34,566 nt of DNA from positions 1 to 34,566 of the forward strand of contig CANRNU010000024.1 in NCBI GenBank assembly GCA_947632005.1. Reading direction: 5' to 3'. The first letter of the stretch is position 1. Each line of letters opens with the position of its first letter. The stretch comes from an uncultured Oscillospiraceae bacterium (lineage in GTDB: Bacteria > Bacillota > Clostridia > Oscillospirales > Oscillospiraceae). Below the pieces are notes generated by a model. That model was not told the DNA's origin and searched no databases. It saw nothing but the letters and a program-made list of their open reading frames with translations. The position numbers were made by a program, and so were the translations under genes. Below are positions 1 through 9,313 of this stretch, piece after piece.

Positions 1-324
1 CAGATGGTCTATCAGACCGAGAAGACCCTCCAGGAGATGGGCGACAAGCTGGACGCCGCCGACAAGGCCGAGGTGGAGAAGAAGCTGGCGGACCTGAAGA
101 CCGCCCTGTCCGGCTCCGACACCGGGCTTATCAAGACCGCCACCGAGCAGCTCACCCAGGCCTTCTACAAGGTCTCTGAGAAGATGTATCAGCAGGCGGC
201 CCCCAACCAGGGCGGCCCCGGACCCAACGCCGGCCCCGGGCCCGACATGGGCGGCAGCGCCCAGGACGGCGGCCAGGGTTATTACGACGCCGACTATACT
301 GAGGTCGACCCCAACAATCAGTAA
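1..324 (+). CDS. dnaK: Chaperone DnaK (Hsp70), C-terminal end only
   Basis: This is the last 107 codons of an open frame that enters from the left edge, so the ATPase and most of the substrate-binding domain lie outside the window. What remains is the helical lid (phrases such as QTEKTLQEMGDKL and KKLADLKTALSG) followed by a Gly/Pro-rich linker and the acidic terminus DADYTEVD, which is the usual C-terminal signature of bacterial DnaK. DnaK binds unfolded polypeptides in the cytosol in an ATP-driven cycle. Its co-chaperone gene dnaJ follows 52 bases downstream on the same strand, the conserved dnaK-dnaJ order. Identification rests on the tail signature plus the neighbour; the ATG at position 4 is internal and not a start. 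Confidence 0.93.
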   Translation, partial: QMVYQTEKTLQEMGDKLDAADKAEVEKKLADLKTALSGSDTGLIKTATEQLTQAFYKVSEKMYQQAAPNQGGPGPNAGPGPDMGGSAQDGGQGYYDADYTEVDPNNQ

Positions 325-376
325 GATCAGCAGTGGGCGCGGTCTCCCGCGCCCACCAAAAGGTAAGTGACTTCAT

Positions 377-1501
377 ATGGCAGACAAACGGGATTATTAC
401 GAGGTGCTGGGCCTTCAAAAGGGCGCCTCGGAGGACGAGATCAAAAAAGCATACCGGAAAGCGGCCAAGGCCAATCACCCGGACCTGCACCCCGGCGACA
501 AACAGGCGGAGGCCCGTTTCAAAGAGGCCAACGAGGCGTATGCCGTGCTGTCGGACCCGGACAAGCGGGCAAAATACGACCAGTTCGGTTTTGCCGGCGT
601 AGACCCCAACTTTGCGGCCAGCGCCGGCGCCGGCGGCTTCAGCGGGTTCGGTGACCTGGGCGACATCTTCGGGGACATCTTCGGCGGCTTTGGCGGGTTC
701 GGCGGGTTTGGCGGCCAGAACCGCCAGCAGACCCGCACCGGTCCCCGCCGGGGCGAGAGCCTGCGGGTGCGGCTGACCATCTCCTTTGAGGAGGCTGCCT
801 TCGGCTGCAAAAAGGATGTGAACATCACCCGGGTCGACCAGTGCCCGGACTGCAAGGGCACCGGCTGCGCCCCCGGCACCACGCCGGAGGTTTGTCCGGA
901 CTGCCGGGGCACGGGCACCGTCCGGACCCAGCAGCGCACCCCCTTTGGTGTGTTCCAGTCCTCCGGCCCCTGCCCCAAGTGCAGCGGCTCCGGCAAGATC
1001 ATCCACTCCCCCTGCCCCAAGTGCCGGGGCAACGGCAGCATCCGGGCCCAGAAGAAGCTGAACGTGACCATCCCCGCGGGCATTGACGACGGCGAGACCG
1101 TCTCCCTCCGGGGGCAGGGCAACGCAGGACTCAACGGCGGCCCGGCAGGGGATCTGCTGGTCCAGATCCAGGTCCGGCCCAGTCCCACCTTCCAGCGGGA
1201 GGGCTCCAACCTCTACATGTCCACCGACCTGAGCTTTGTCCGGGCCGCACTGGGCACTGAGATCCAGGTCCCCACCCTGGAGGGGCCTGTCAGCCTGAAC
1301 ATACCCGAGGGCACCCAGACCGGGTCCGTGTTCCGGCTCCGGGGCAAGGGCGTGCCCAACGTGCGCACCGGCGTCAAGGGCGACCAGTTCGTCACCGTCA
1401 ACCTGGTGACGCCCAAAAACCTTAACCGGAAGCAGAAGGAGCTCCTGCAGGAGCTGGCCGACATCTCCGGGGAGAAGGTCAGAAAAAAGAGAAAACTGTA
1501 A
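377..1501 (+). CDS. dnaJ: Chaperone DnaJ (Hsp40), type I
   Basis: Co-chaperone that delivers clients to DnaK and stimulates its ATPase. The 374-residue protein has the full type I architecture: a J domain at residues 1-70 with the HPD motif at 34-36, a Gly/Phe-rich region at about 75-113, and a zinc-binding domain with four CxxCxGxG-type repeats beginning at Cys156, Cys173, Cys199 and Cys213 (the last is CPKCRGNG). The C-terminal client-binding domains follow. Length is normal for the family. The ATG at 377 is preceded by AAAGGT at a suitable distance. It is the last gene of the heat-shock unit and is closed by a strong hairpin just after its TAA. Confidence 0.97.
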   Translation: MADKRDYYEVLGLQKGASEDEIKKAYRKAAKANHPDLHPGDKQAEARFKEANEAYAVLSDPDKRAKYDQFGFAGVDPNFAASAGAGGFSGFGDLGDIFGDIFGGFGGFGGFGGQNRQQTRTGPRRGESLRVRLTISFEEAAFGCKKDVNITRVDQCPDCKGTGCAPGTTPEVCPDCRGTGTVRTQQRTPFGVFQSSGPCPKCSGSGKIIHSPCPKCRGNGSIRAQKKLNVTIPAGIDDGETVSLRGQGNAGLNGGPAGDLLVQIQVRPSPTFQREGSNLYMSTDLSFVRAALGTEIQVPTLEGPVSLNIPEGTQTGSVFRLRGKGVPNVRTGVKGDQFVTVNLVTPKNLNRKQKELLQELADISGEKVRKKRKL

Positions 1502-1514
1502 TTCACTGAAATTT

Positions 1515-1546
1515 AAAACAAGGGGCGTTGCGGCGCCCCTTGTTTT
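1515..1546 (+). terminator. Intrinsic terminator after dnaJ
   Basis: A 13-bp perfect stem (AAAACAAGGGGCG with its complement at 1534-1546) closes a six-base loop TTGCGG at 1528-1533. The 3' arm ends in TTGTTTT, so the U tract is the descending arm itself. It lies 13 bases after the dnaJ stop codon. The loop also serves as a candidate -35 box for the next gene. Confidence 0.85.
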
Positions 1547-1556
1547 GGTATATAAT
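1528..1556 (+). promoter_or_regulatory. Candidate sigma-A promoter for the 1624 gene, overlapping the dnaJ terminator
   Basis: A perfect TATAAT lies at 1551-1556. Exactly 17 bases upstream is TTGCGG (1528-1533), matching the TTG of the -35 consensus, and it is the loop of the dnaJ terminator hairpin. Transcription would start near 1563, giving a leader of about 60 bases. The -10 is strong and the -35 is weak, so the call is moderate. Confidence 0.55.
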
Positions 1557-1623
1557 AGCTGTGCATGTCCACTGACGATAAGTTTTTCGCGCCTGCGGCG
1601 TGGGATATACGCGAGGCTTTTCT

Positions 1624-3522
1624 ATGTTTTCTAACCTGACCATTCTTTTCCCCCTGGCAGTGGCGCTGTTCGCGCTGTTGTGGTGCTGCCGCTGGGCGGC
1701 GCTGCACAAACGGGCCGTGCCGCGGCTGCGCCCCTCTCCCGAGGATGCAGGCGAGGACGGCGCCGCGCCCGCCGTGCGGGAGCCGTTCCCCTCCCGGGAG
1801 GCCGCGCGGTTTTCCCGGCTGGACTGGCTGCTCATGGGCGGTCTGACCCTCCTTTACGCCGTCATCGCCTTCCTGGGGCTGGGGGATAACACCGCGCCCC
1901 AGACCTTCCTGCACTTTGAAACAGGCAACACCTATGCCCAGATCGAGCTGAACGAGCCCCAGGCCGTCACCAAGCTGCGCTATTACTGCGGCCTGAATAC
2001 CGTGGACTACCGGCTGCAGTTCTCCCTGGACGGGGAGACCTGGACCGATCAGATCCAGGCCGACAACACCTCCGGCATGACCCAGCTCTACACCCAGCTG
2101 TTTCGCTGGAACGACGCGGTCCTGAACGAAGACAACGGTCCCGTCCGGTACATCCGCATCATCTCCGGCGGGGAGGAATACCTGGGCGAGGTGGCGGTCT
2201 ACGGCCAGGACGGCTGCATCCTGGAGCCGGACCAGCTGACCGTGTCCAAAGGCTGCGAGGCGCTGGTGGACGAGCAAGACACCGTGCCGGAGGCATACAG
2301 CTTCAAAAACGGCACCTACTTCGACGAGATCTACTTCCCCCGCACAGCCCTGGAGATGATCCAGAACATCTGGCCCTATGAGATCACCCACCCGCCTCTG
2401 GGCAAGGCCATCATCTCCCTGGGCATCCGGCTGTTTGGCATGACGCCCTTCGGCTGGCGGTTCACGGGGACGCTGTCCGGGGTGCTGATGCTGCCGCTGC
2501 TGTACCTGCTCCTGAAGCGGATGTTCGGCTATACCTCCGTGGCCGCCGCAGGCAGCACGGTATTCGCCTTCGACTTCATGCACTTCGTTCAGACCCGCCT
2601 GGCCACCATCGACTCCTATGCGGTGTTCTTCCTCCTGCTCATGTACCTGTTCATGTACATGTGGCTGACCGAGCCCCCGGACCGGCCCCGGCGGAGGCTG
2701 CTGTGGCTGGCGCTGTCCGGCGTGTCCTTTGGCCTGGGCGCGGCCAGCAAGTGGGTCTGCATCTATGCCGGAGCGGGCCTGGGACTGCTGTGGCTGGTCT
2801 ACTGGGCCGTCCGGTTCGTCCGGGAGAAAAAGGCCGCGCGGAATGCCTTCTTGCTGAACGTGGGCTGGTGCCTGGTCTTCTTCGTGCTCATCCCCTGCTG
2901 CATCTACTATGTCAGTTACTGGTCCTACGGCCCCAGCCAGGGGGCAGGCGGATGGGACCGGCTGTTCAAAAAGGAATACCTCCAGATGGTCATCGACAAC
3001 CAGGTCTATATGTGGAATTACCACTCCGACCTGGTGGCCACCCACCCCTATTCCTCCATGTGGTATCAGTGGATCTTCGACGTGCGGCCCATCCTCTACT
3101 ACCTGGCCACCACCCCCTCCGGATATACCATCTCCTTCGGCGCCTTCAACAACCCGCTGGTGGCCTGGGGCGGTATCGGGGCCATGGCCGGCATGGGCTG
3201 GCTGGCCTTCCGGGACCGGGACGAGCGGGCCGTGTTCATCCTGATCGGATATCTGGCCAACCTGCTGCCCTGGGTGTTGGTCACCCGCCTCACCTTCGCC
3301 TACCACTACTTCCCCTGCACGGTATTTCTGGTGCTGGCCATCAGTTACCTCTTCGCGGACCTGCGCCGGCGGGATGTCCGCTGGCAGGCCGCCCTGGGCT
3401 CCTTCACCGGTGTGACCGTCGCGCTGTTCGTCATCTTCTATCCCGTGCTGGCCGGCATCCCTCGCTCCGCCCAGTACAGCAAAATCTTTCTGAAATGGTT
3501 CGTTGACACATGGCCTTTTTGA
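1624..3522 (+). CDS. PMT/PMT-like membrane glycosyltransferase with inserted discoidin-like domain
   Basis: A 632-residue polytopic protein of the dolichyl-phosphate-mannose-protein mannosyltransferase (GT39, GT-C fold) type, predicted to transfer a sugar from a polyprenyl-phosphate donor on the outer face of the membrane. Two hydrophobic segments near residues 3-22 and 65-85 are followed by an extracytoplasmic stretch (about 92-200) with beta-rich F5/8-type-C-like phrases such as TYAQIELNEPQAVTKLRYY and VRYIRIISGG. Then come the catalytic-loop Asp-Glu (D234-E235 in YFDEIYFPRTA) and THPPLGK, both typical of PMT enzymes, and many further membrane segments. The ATG at 1624 is chosen because GAGG lies 7 bases upstream; a GTG at 1600 is in frame but has no such site. 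It overlaps the next gene by 13 bases. The acceptor is unknown. Confidence 0.82.
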   Translation: MFSNLTILFPLAVALFALLWCCRWAALHKRAVPRLRPSPEDAGEDGAAPAVREPFPSREAARFSRLDWLLMGGLTLLYAVIAFLGLGDNTAPQTFLHFETGNTYAQIELNEPQAVTKLRYYCGLNTVDYRLQFSLDGETWTDQIQADNTSGMTQLYTQLFRWNDAVLNEDNGPVRYIRIISGGEEYLGEVAVYGQDGCILEPDQLTVSKGCEALVDEQDTVPEAYSFKNGTYFDEIYFPRTALEMIQNIWPYEITHPPLGKAIISLGIRLFGMTPFGWRFTGTLSGVLMLPLLYLLLKRMFGYTSVAAAGSTVFAFDFMHFVQTRLATIDSYAVFFLLLMYLFMYMWLTEPPDRPRRRLLWLALSGVSFGLGAASKWVCIYAGAGLGLLWLVYWAVRFVREKKAARNAFLLNVGWCLVFFVLIPCCIYYVSYWSYGPSQGAGGWDRLFKKEYLQMVIDNQVYMWNYHSDLVATHPYSSMWYQWIFDVRPILYYLATTPSGYTISFGAFNNPLVAWGGIGAMAGMGWLAFRDRDERAVFILIGYLANLLPWVLVTRLTFAYHYFPCTVFLVLAISYLFADLRRRDVRWQAALGSFTGVTVALFVIFYPVLAGIPRSAQYSKIFLKWFVDTWPF

Positions 3523-4328
3523 CTGACTACCACTGCCACACCAACATCTCCCGGGACAGCACCGCGCCCTACTACGACATGGTGATGGCGGAATACGATG
3601 CGGGCGTGCGGCAGCTGTGCATCACCGACCACTGCGACACGGTGGACTGGCACACTCTGGCGTTCTATCCCCCCTGCCGGGACGTGGCCCGGCAGGAGCT
3701 GGAGGCATATGAAAAATACCGCCCCCTGCTGCCCGCCGACCTAGAACTGCGCATGGGCATGGAACTGGCCGAGCTCATCTTCCACCCGGAACTGACAGAG
3801 GAGCTGTCCGGCTATCCCTGGCTGGATTTCATCCTGGGCTCCTACCACATCACGAAGGAGTACGGCGATTACCATGAGCAGGACTACACCGACCCGGCCT
3901 TCTGCCGGGAACTGCTGGACATCTATCTGCGGGACGTGCAGCAGGTGGCGGACCTGAACTACTTCGACGTGATGGCCCACATCGGCTACATCCGCCGATA
4001 CGCCTCCTACCAGGGGGTGGACACGGGCCTGACCCTGGCCGAGCACGGGGACCGGATCGAACACCTGCTGAAGACCCTCATCCGGAACGGGAAGGGCATC
4101 GAGATCAACTGCTCCGGCCTGCGGGACGGCTGCGGACCTTTCCCCTCGGAGGAGATCCTGCGGCTGTACCGCTCCCTGGGCGGGGAGATCGTCACCATCG
4201 GCTCCGACGCCCACCGGCCGGCTGTGGCGGCCAAGTGTCTGGACCAGGGCCAGGAGATCCTCAAAGCCTGCGGCTTCCGGTACATCACCGTCTTTACCAA
4301 GCGCAAACCGTCCTTCATCCCCATCTGA
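3510..4328 (+). CDS. PHP-domain phosphatase, histidinol-phosphatase type (HisK-like)
   Basis: A 272-residue cytosolic PHP-superfamily metal-dependent phosphoesterase. Metal-ligand motifs are visible in family order: DYHCHTNIS near the N-terminus, ITDHCDT, a central Glu/His region, HIGYIRRYA, and the C-terminal GSDAHRP. Length and motif spacing fit the histidinol-phosphate phosphatase branch (HisK/HisJ), which makes histidinol in histidine biosynthesis. However, no other his biosynthetic gene is present; the neighbours are sugar-related, so a different phosphorylated substrate is possible. Its ATG lies inside the end of the preceding glycosyltransferase gene, implying translational coupling, and no strong ribosome-binding site precedes it. 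Confidence 0.8.
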   Translation: MAFLTDYHCHTNISRDSTAPYYDMVMAEYDAGVRQLCITDHCDTVDWHTLAFYPPCRDVARQELEAYEKYRPLLPADLELRMGMELAELIFHPELTEELSGYPWLDFILGSYHITKEYGDYHEQDYTDPAFCRELLDIYLRDVQQVADLNYFDVMAHIGYIRRYASYQGVDTGLTLAEHGDRIEHLLKTLIRNGKGIEINCSGLRDGCGPFPSEEILRLYRSLGGEIVTIGSDAHRPAVAAKCLDQGQEILKACGFRYITVFTKRKPSFIPI

Positions 4329-4344
4329 AAAGGAGAACGCACCT

Positions 4345-4779
4345 ATGATCGCCATCGCATCTGACCACGCGGGCTATGCCCTCAAGCAGACCATCATCGA
4401 ACATCTGACCGCCCAGGGCATTCAGATCGCCGACCTGGGCTGCGGCGGCGAGCCGGTGGATTACCCGGTCTACGCCGAAAAGCTGTGCCGGGCCGTGGCC
4501 GCCGGGGAATATGAACGGGGCATCCTGGTCTGCGGCACCGGCATCGGCATGTCCATCGCCGCCAACAAGATGCCCGGCATCCGGGCCGCCCTGTGCGGGG
4601 ACTGCTTCTCCGCCGCCATGAGCCGGGCCCACAACGACGCCAACGTCCTGTGCCTGGGCGGACGGGTGGTAGGCTCGGAACTGGCCAAGATGATCGTGGA
4701 CACCTATCTCACCACCGGCTTCTCCAACGGGGAGAGCCATATCCGCCGCATCGGCATGCTAAAGGAACTGGAGAAATAA
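4345..4779 (+). CDS. rpiB: Ribose-5-phosphate isomerase B (RpiB/LacAB family)
   Basis: Interconverts ribose 5-phosphate and ribulose 5-phosphate in the non-oxidative pentose phosphate pathway. The 144-residue protein shows the RpiB signature: IASDHAG at the N-terminus with Asp8-His9, the active-site Cys63 in VCGTGIGMSIAANK, and the phosphate-binding RAALC...SRAHNDANVL region. Length is standard. AAAGGAG precedes the ATG. The family also includes allose-6-phosphate and galactose-6-phosphate isomerases, which cannot be excluded by eye, but the single-chain form with the catalytic Cys favours RpiB. The stop codon directly abuts the ATG of the next gene. Confidence 0.92.
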   Translation: MIAIASDHAGYALKQTIIEHLTAQGIQIADLGCGGEPVDYPVYAEKLCRAVAAGEYERGILVCGTGIGMSIAANKMPGIRAALCGDCFSAAMSRAHNDANVLCLGGRVVGSELAKMIVDTYLTTGFSNGESHIRRIGMLKELEK

Positions 4780-5901
4780 ATGCCCTACCGTCCCAAGGAC
4801 ATATACAGGGGCCGCCGGAAATTCCGGGTGCCTCTGACCATATTGCTGTTCGTGCTGGTGTTTATCGTGGTGGGGAGCGTAGCCATGTTCTTCCTGTTGC
4901 AGCAGTACATGGTCTACGACGCCGACGGCGCCACATTGCAGCTGCCCTTCGGCAGGGAGGACGAGGCCGCGCCGGACGGCACCGGCGCCACGCCGAAGCC
5001 CACCTTTGAGCCGGTGCAGGTGCAGGTCATCCGGGAGGACCCGGATTTTGAGGACCTGGACATGGGCACCTGGGACGATCTCAGCTCCGTCCAGGGCCTG
5101 TTCATCCCCTTTGATACCGTGATAGATCCCACGGCCATGGCCTCCTCCCTGTCTGCCGTACAAAGCGGCGGCTTCAACATGGCGGTGCTGGAGATGAAAA
5201 ACGCCGGCGGCCGGCTTGCCTGGCCCTCCGCCGCAGAGACCGCCCTGGCCTACCGCACCAGCGGCACCATGGACGTGACCACCGCCATCACCACCCTGCA
5301 TGACGCCGGCATGACCGTAGCGGCCCAGATCAGCTGCTTTGCCGACTCCCTCCTCCTGCAGCACAACTGGTCCTTTGCCCTGCGGGATACCAGCGACAAC
5401 GTGGTGGCGGCCCCCAACGGCAGCTATTGGCTGGACCCCTACAACCAGACCGTCCGCATCTATTTGACCGACCTGGCCCAGGAGCTGGCCGCCATGGGCT
5501 TTGACGAGATCATCCTAGCGGACCTGTATCACCCCGTCTCAGACGTGGAGAACGGCTTCAACTACTCCGAGCAGCTGGCGACGGCGCCGGACCCGGTGGT
5601 GGCCGTATGCCAGATGGGCCGGCGCATCGTGAACGCGCTGGCGGACACAGACACGGTGGTGTCGGCGCGCATCAGCGCCGACAGCCTTCGGGCCGGCCAG
5701 GGCGCCCGGACCGGCCAGGACCTCGACATCTTCTGGCGGATGTTCGCCCGGCTCTACTGCCCCACCGAATATGAGATCCTGGCCTCCGACAAGGAGCTGG
5801 CCGTGGACAAGATGAACGGCGGCGACGCGGACGCCCGGTTCGTCCCCATCATGGGCCTCATCCCCGAGGACGGCACCAAGTCCTATGTGATCGTCGGATA
5901 A
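4780..5901 (+). CDS. Membrane-anchored putative glycoside hydrolase (DUF4015-like)
   Basis: A 373-residue protein with a basic N-terminus (MPYRPKDIYRGRRKFR), one membrane segment at about residues 17-42 and an external domain. The domain begins after a low-complexity linker at about residue 100 and reads like a TIM-barrel putative glycoside hydrolase: GLFIPFDTVIDP, GGFNMAVLEMKNAGG, a DAGMTVAAQISCF strand, NGSYWLDPYNQ and GFDEIILADLYHP. These resemble the DUF4015 family of uncharacterised polysaccharide-active enzymes. The catalytic residues cannot be assigned with confidence. It starts immediately after the rpiB stop codon with GGAG inside the end of rpiB. A role in trimming or binding envelope polysaccharide, together with the PMT-type transferase at the head of the unit, is inference. 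Confidence 0.65.
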   Translation: MPYRPKDIYRGRRKFRVPLTILLFVLVFIVVGSVAMFFLLQQYMVYDADGATLQLPFGREDEAAPDGTGATPKPTFEPVQVQVIREDPDFEDLDMGTWDDLSSVQGLFIPFDTVIDPTAMASSLSAVQSGGFNMAVLEMKNAGGRLAWPSAAETALAYRTSGTMDVTTAITTLHDAGMTVAAQISCFADSLLLQHNWSFALRDTSDNVVAAPNGSYWLDPYNQTVRIYLTDLAQELAAMGFDEIILADLYHPVSDVENGFNYSEQLATAPDPVVAVCQMGRRIVNALADTDTVVSARISADSLRAGQGARTGQDLDIFWRMFARLYCPTEYEILASDKELAVDKMNGGDADARFVPIMGLIPEDGTKSYVIVG

Positions 5902-5911
5902 ACAGAGACAA

Positions 5912-5949
5912 GACCGCGCCGCAGGCACTGCAATGCCTGCGGCGCGGTC
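5912..5949. terminator. Bidirectional terminator between convergent genes
   Basis: A 16-bp perfect stem (5912-5927 with 5934-5949) and a CTGCAA loop lie between two converging genes. The plus side is followed by the pyrimidine-rich GTTCTCTTTCTTCTC. Both the glycoside hydrolase gene and lepA probably end here. Confidence 0.75.
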
Positions 5950-5966
5950 CGCTGTTCTCTTTCTTC

Positions 5967-7750
<1,784 letters not shown>

Positions 7751-7754
<4 letters not shown>

Positions 7755-8050
7755 AGATAACTCTCCGCCTGGTCCGCGATCTGGCGCAGCTGGTGGGCCA
7801 GCTGCCGGATGGTCTCCGGCCCCAGCCGGGCCCCGGCCTCGTCCCCGGTCCGCCCCAGCAAAAAGTCCGCCGTCACCCCGTAATAGTCGCAGGCCCGGCA
7901 GACAAAGGCCAGGCCCGGCTCCCGGGCGCCGTTTTCATAGTGGCTCAAAAGGGCCTGGGAGATGTGCAGGTCCGAGGCCGCCTTTCGCTGGCTCACGCCT
8001 TTCTCCCGCCGCAGGCGGGACAGATTCGCGCAGAACTGCCGTTCGTTCAT
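7751..8050 (-). CDS. XRE-family helix-turn-helix transcriptional regulator
   Basis: A 99-residue DNA-binding protein of the Cro/C1 (HTH_3) type. The helix-turn-helix occupies roughly residues 10-65 with the characteristic phrases [30 protein letters not shown] and [13 protein letters not shown], leaving a short C-terminal helix ([14 protein letters not shown]) that may dimerise. It is the first gene of a two-gene unit with lepA. A perfect palindrome, TAAAGT-GATA-ACTTTA, lies at the predicted transcription start just upstream, the expected place for autorepression. What signal it senses cannot be told. Confidence 0.85.
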
Positions 8051-8064
8051 ATGTACCGCTCCTG

Positions 8065-8080
8065 TAAAGTGATAACTTTA
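8065..8080. promoter_or_regulatory. Candidate XRE operator palindrome
   Basis: A perfect 6-bp inverted repeat, TAAAGT, spacer GATA, ACTTTA. It covers the predicted start site (about 8077) of the XRE-lepA transcript and lies 15 bases before the XRE start codon, so a bound dimer would block RNA polymerase. Binding is inferred from position only. Confidence 0.5.
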
Positions 8081-8083
8081 AGT

Positions 8084-8112
8084 ATTATAACCGATGGGGT
8101 AAATTTTGTAAA
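8084..8112 (-). promoter_or_regulatory. Sigma-A promoter of the XRE-lepA unit
   Basis: On the minus strand, TTTACA (8107-8112), a 17-base spacer and perfect TATAAT (8084-8089). Start expected near 8077, with a leader of about 27 bases carrying the ACAGGAG ribosome-binding site. Confidence 0.75.
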
Positions 8113-8119
8113 CAGAAAC

Positions 8120-8148
8120 TTGCATTTTATCCGGCATGGTGTTATCAT
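8120..8148 (+). promoter_or_regulatory. Sigma-A promoter of the phosphotransacetylase gene
   Basis: TTGCAT (8120-8125), a 17-base spacer and TATCAT (8143-8148). Start expected near 8155, giving a leader of about 70 bases. It is back-to-back with the XRE promoter, with only 7 bases between the two -35 boxes, so a regulator bound here could affect both. Confidence 0.65.
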
Positions 8149-8224
8149 TGTTTAAAGCGATGCGGGAATGTCCTGTGTGGCTTTCTTCTACTTGTGGAAA
8201 ATGTACATAGAGGAGGAAATACAT

Positions 8225-9208
8225 ATGTTCCAGCAGCTCATCGACTCCCTGCGGGCCCATCCCCGCAAGATCGTCTTTACAGAGGGCAGCGACCCCCGTA
8301 TTCTGGAAGCTGCGGCGCGGCTTTTGTCCGGTACCTTCCTGACCCCCATCCTGATGGGCAACGAGCGGGAGATCCTGCAGACCGCCAACGAGGCCGGCTA
8401 CAACATCCGCGGCGCCATCATCATCGACCCCATGACCTACATCGGCATGGAGGCCATGGTGGACCGGATGTTTGAACTGCGCAAGGGCAAGATGACCAAG
8501 GACCAGTGCGTGGAGGCCCTGAACCACCGCAACTACTTCGGCACCATGCTGGTGGCCATGGGCGAGGCGGACGCCCTGCTGGGCGGCGCTACCTACTCCA
8601 CCGCTGATACGGTCCGGCCCGCCCTGCAGCTGATCAAGACCAAGCCCGGCAACAAGATCGTCTCCTCCTGCTTCATCATGGTCCACCCCTCCGCCACCGG
8701 TGACAGCACCGTTCTGGCCATGGGCGACTGCGCCATCAACATCCACCCCAATGAGGACGAGCTGGTGGAGATCGCCACCGAGACCATCAAGTGCGCCCAG
8801 ATGTTCGGCGTGGACCCGAAGGTGGCCTTCCTGAGCTACTCCACCTTTGGCTCCGGCAAGGGCGAGGACGTGGACCGGATGCGCAACGCCGCCAGCCGGG
8901 TCAAGGCCATGATGCCCAGCGTGCCCATCACCGGCGAGATGCAGTTCGACGCCGCCGTGAGCCCCCGGGTGGCCCACACCAAGTGCCCCACCGACCCGGT
9001 GGCGGGCTATGCCAACGTGTTCATCTTCCCGGACATCAACGCCGGCAACATCGGCTATAAGATCGCCCAGCGGCTGGGCGGCTTCGAGGCCTACGGCCCC
9101 ATCCTCCGGGGTCTGAACGCCCCCATCAACGACCTGAGCCGGGGCTGCAACGCCGAGGAGGTCTACTCCATGGCCATCATCACCGCCGCCCAGGCCAACA
9201 TGGCCTGA
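8225..9208 (+). CDS. pta: Phosphate acetyltransferase (Pta / phosphotransbutyrylase family)
   Basis: A 327-residue single-domain enzyme that exchanges acetyl-CoA and acetyl phosphate, the step before acetate kinase in acetate-forming fermentation. It opens with FQQLIDSLRAHPRKIVFTEG, and the family landmarks follow: EADALLGGATYSTADTVRPAL, a conserved SSCFIM strand, FLSYSTFGSGKG and the C-terminal ADVFIFPD-like phrase NVFIFPDINAGNIGYKIAQRLGG. The short length is the PtaA/EutD class without the regulatory N-terminus of E. coli Pta. ATG 8225 is chosen because AGGAGG lies 7 bases upstream; an in-frame upstream start at 8168 is unsupported. No ackA is adjacent. Phosphate butyryltransferase is the main alternative but less likely. 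Confidence 0.9.
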   Translation: MFQQLIDSLRAHPRKIVFTEGSDPRILEAAARLLSGTFLTPILMGNEREILQTANEAGYNIRGAIIIDPMTYIGMEAMVDRMFELRKGKMTKDQCVEALNHRNYFGTMLVAMGEADALLGGATYSTADTVRPALQLIKTKPGNKIVSSCFIMVHPSATGDSTVLAMGDCAINIHPNEDELVEIATETIKCAQMFGVDPKVAFLSYSTFGSGKGEDVDRMRNAASRVKAMMPSVPITGEMQFDAAVSPRVAHTKCPTDPVAGYANVFIFPDINAGNIGYKIAQRLGGFEAYGPILRGLNAPINDLSRGCNAEEVYSMAIITAAQANMA

Positions 9209-9253
9209 GCTTCCGGGTGCGCGCGGCAGAGCCGTCGACACAAAGACACAGGG

Positions 9254-9278
9254 ATCCCCCGTCCGACGGACGGGGGAT
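9254..9278 (+). terminator. Hairpin after pta, possible terminator without a U tract
   Basis: An 11-bp perfect stem (ATCCCCCGTCC with 9268-9278) and three-base loop GAC. The downstream bases TCAAGATAAAGG lack a U run, so it may be a weak terminator or an mRNA-stabilising hairpin between pta and the AraC gene. Confidence 0.5.
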
Positions 9279-9313
9279 TCAAGATAAAGGCCAAACAACA
9301 GGGGGACAGGACG

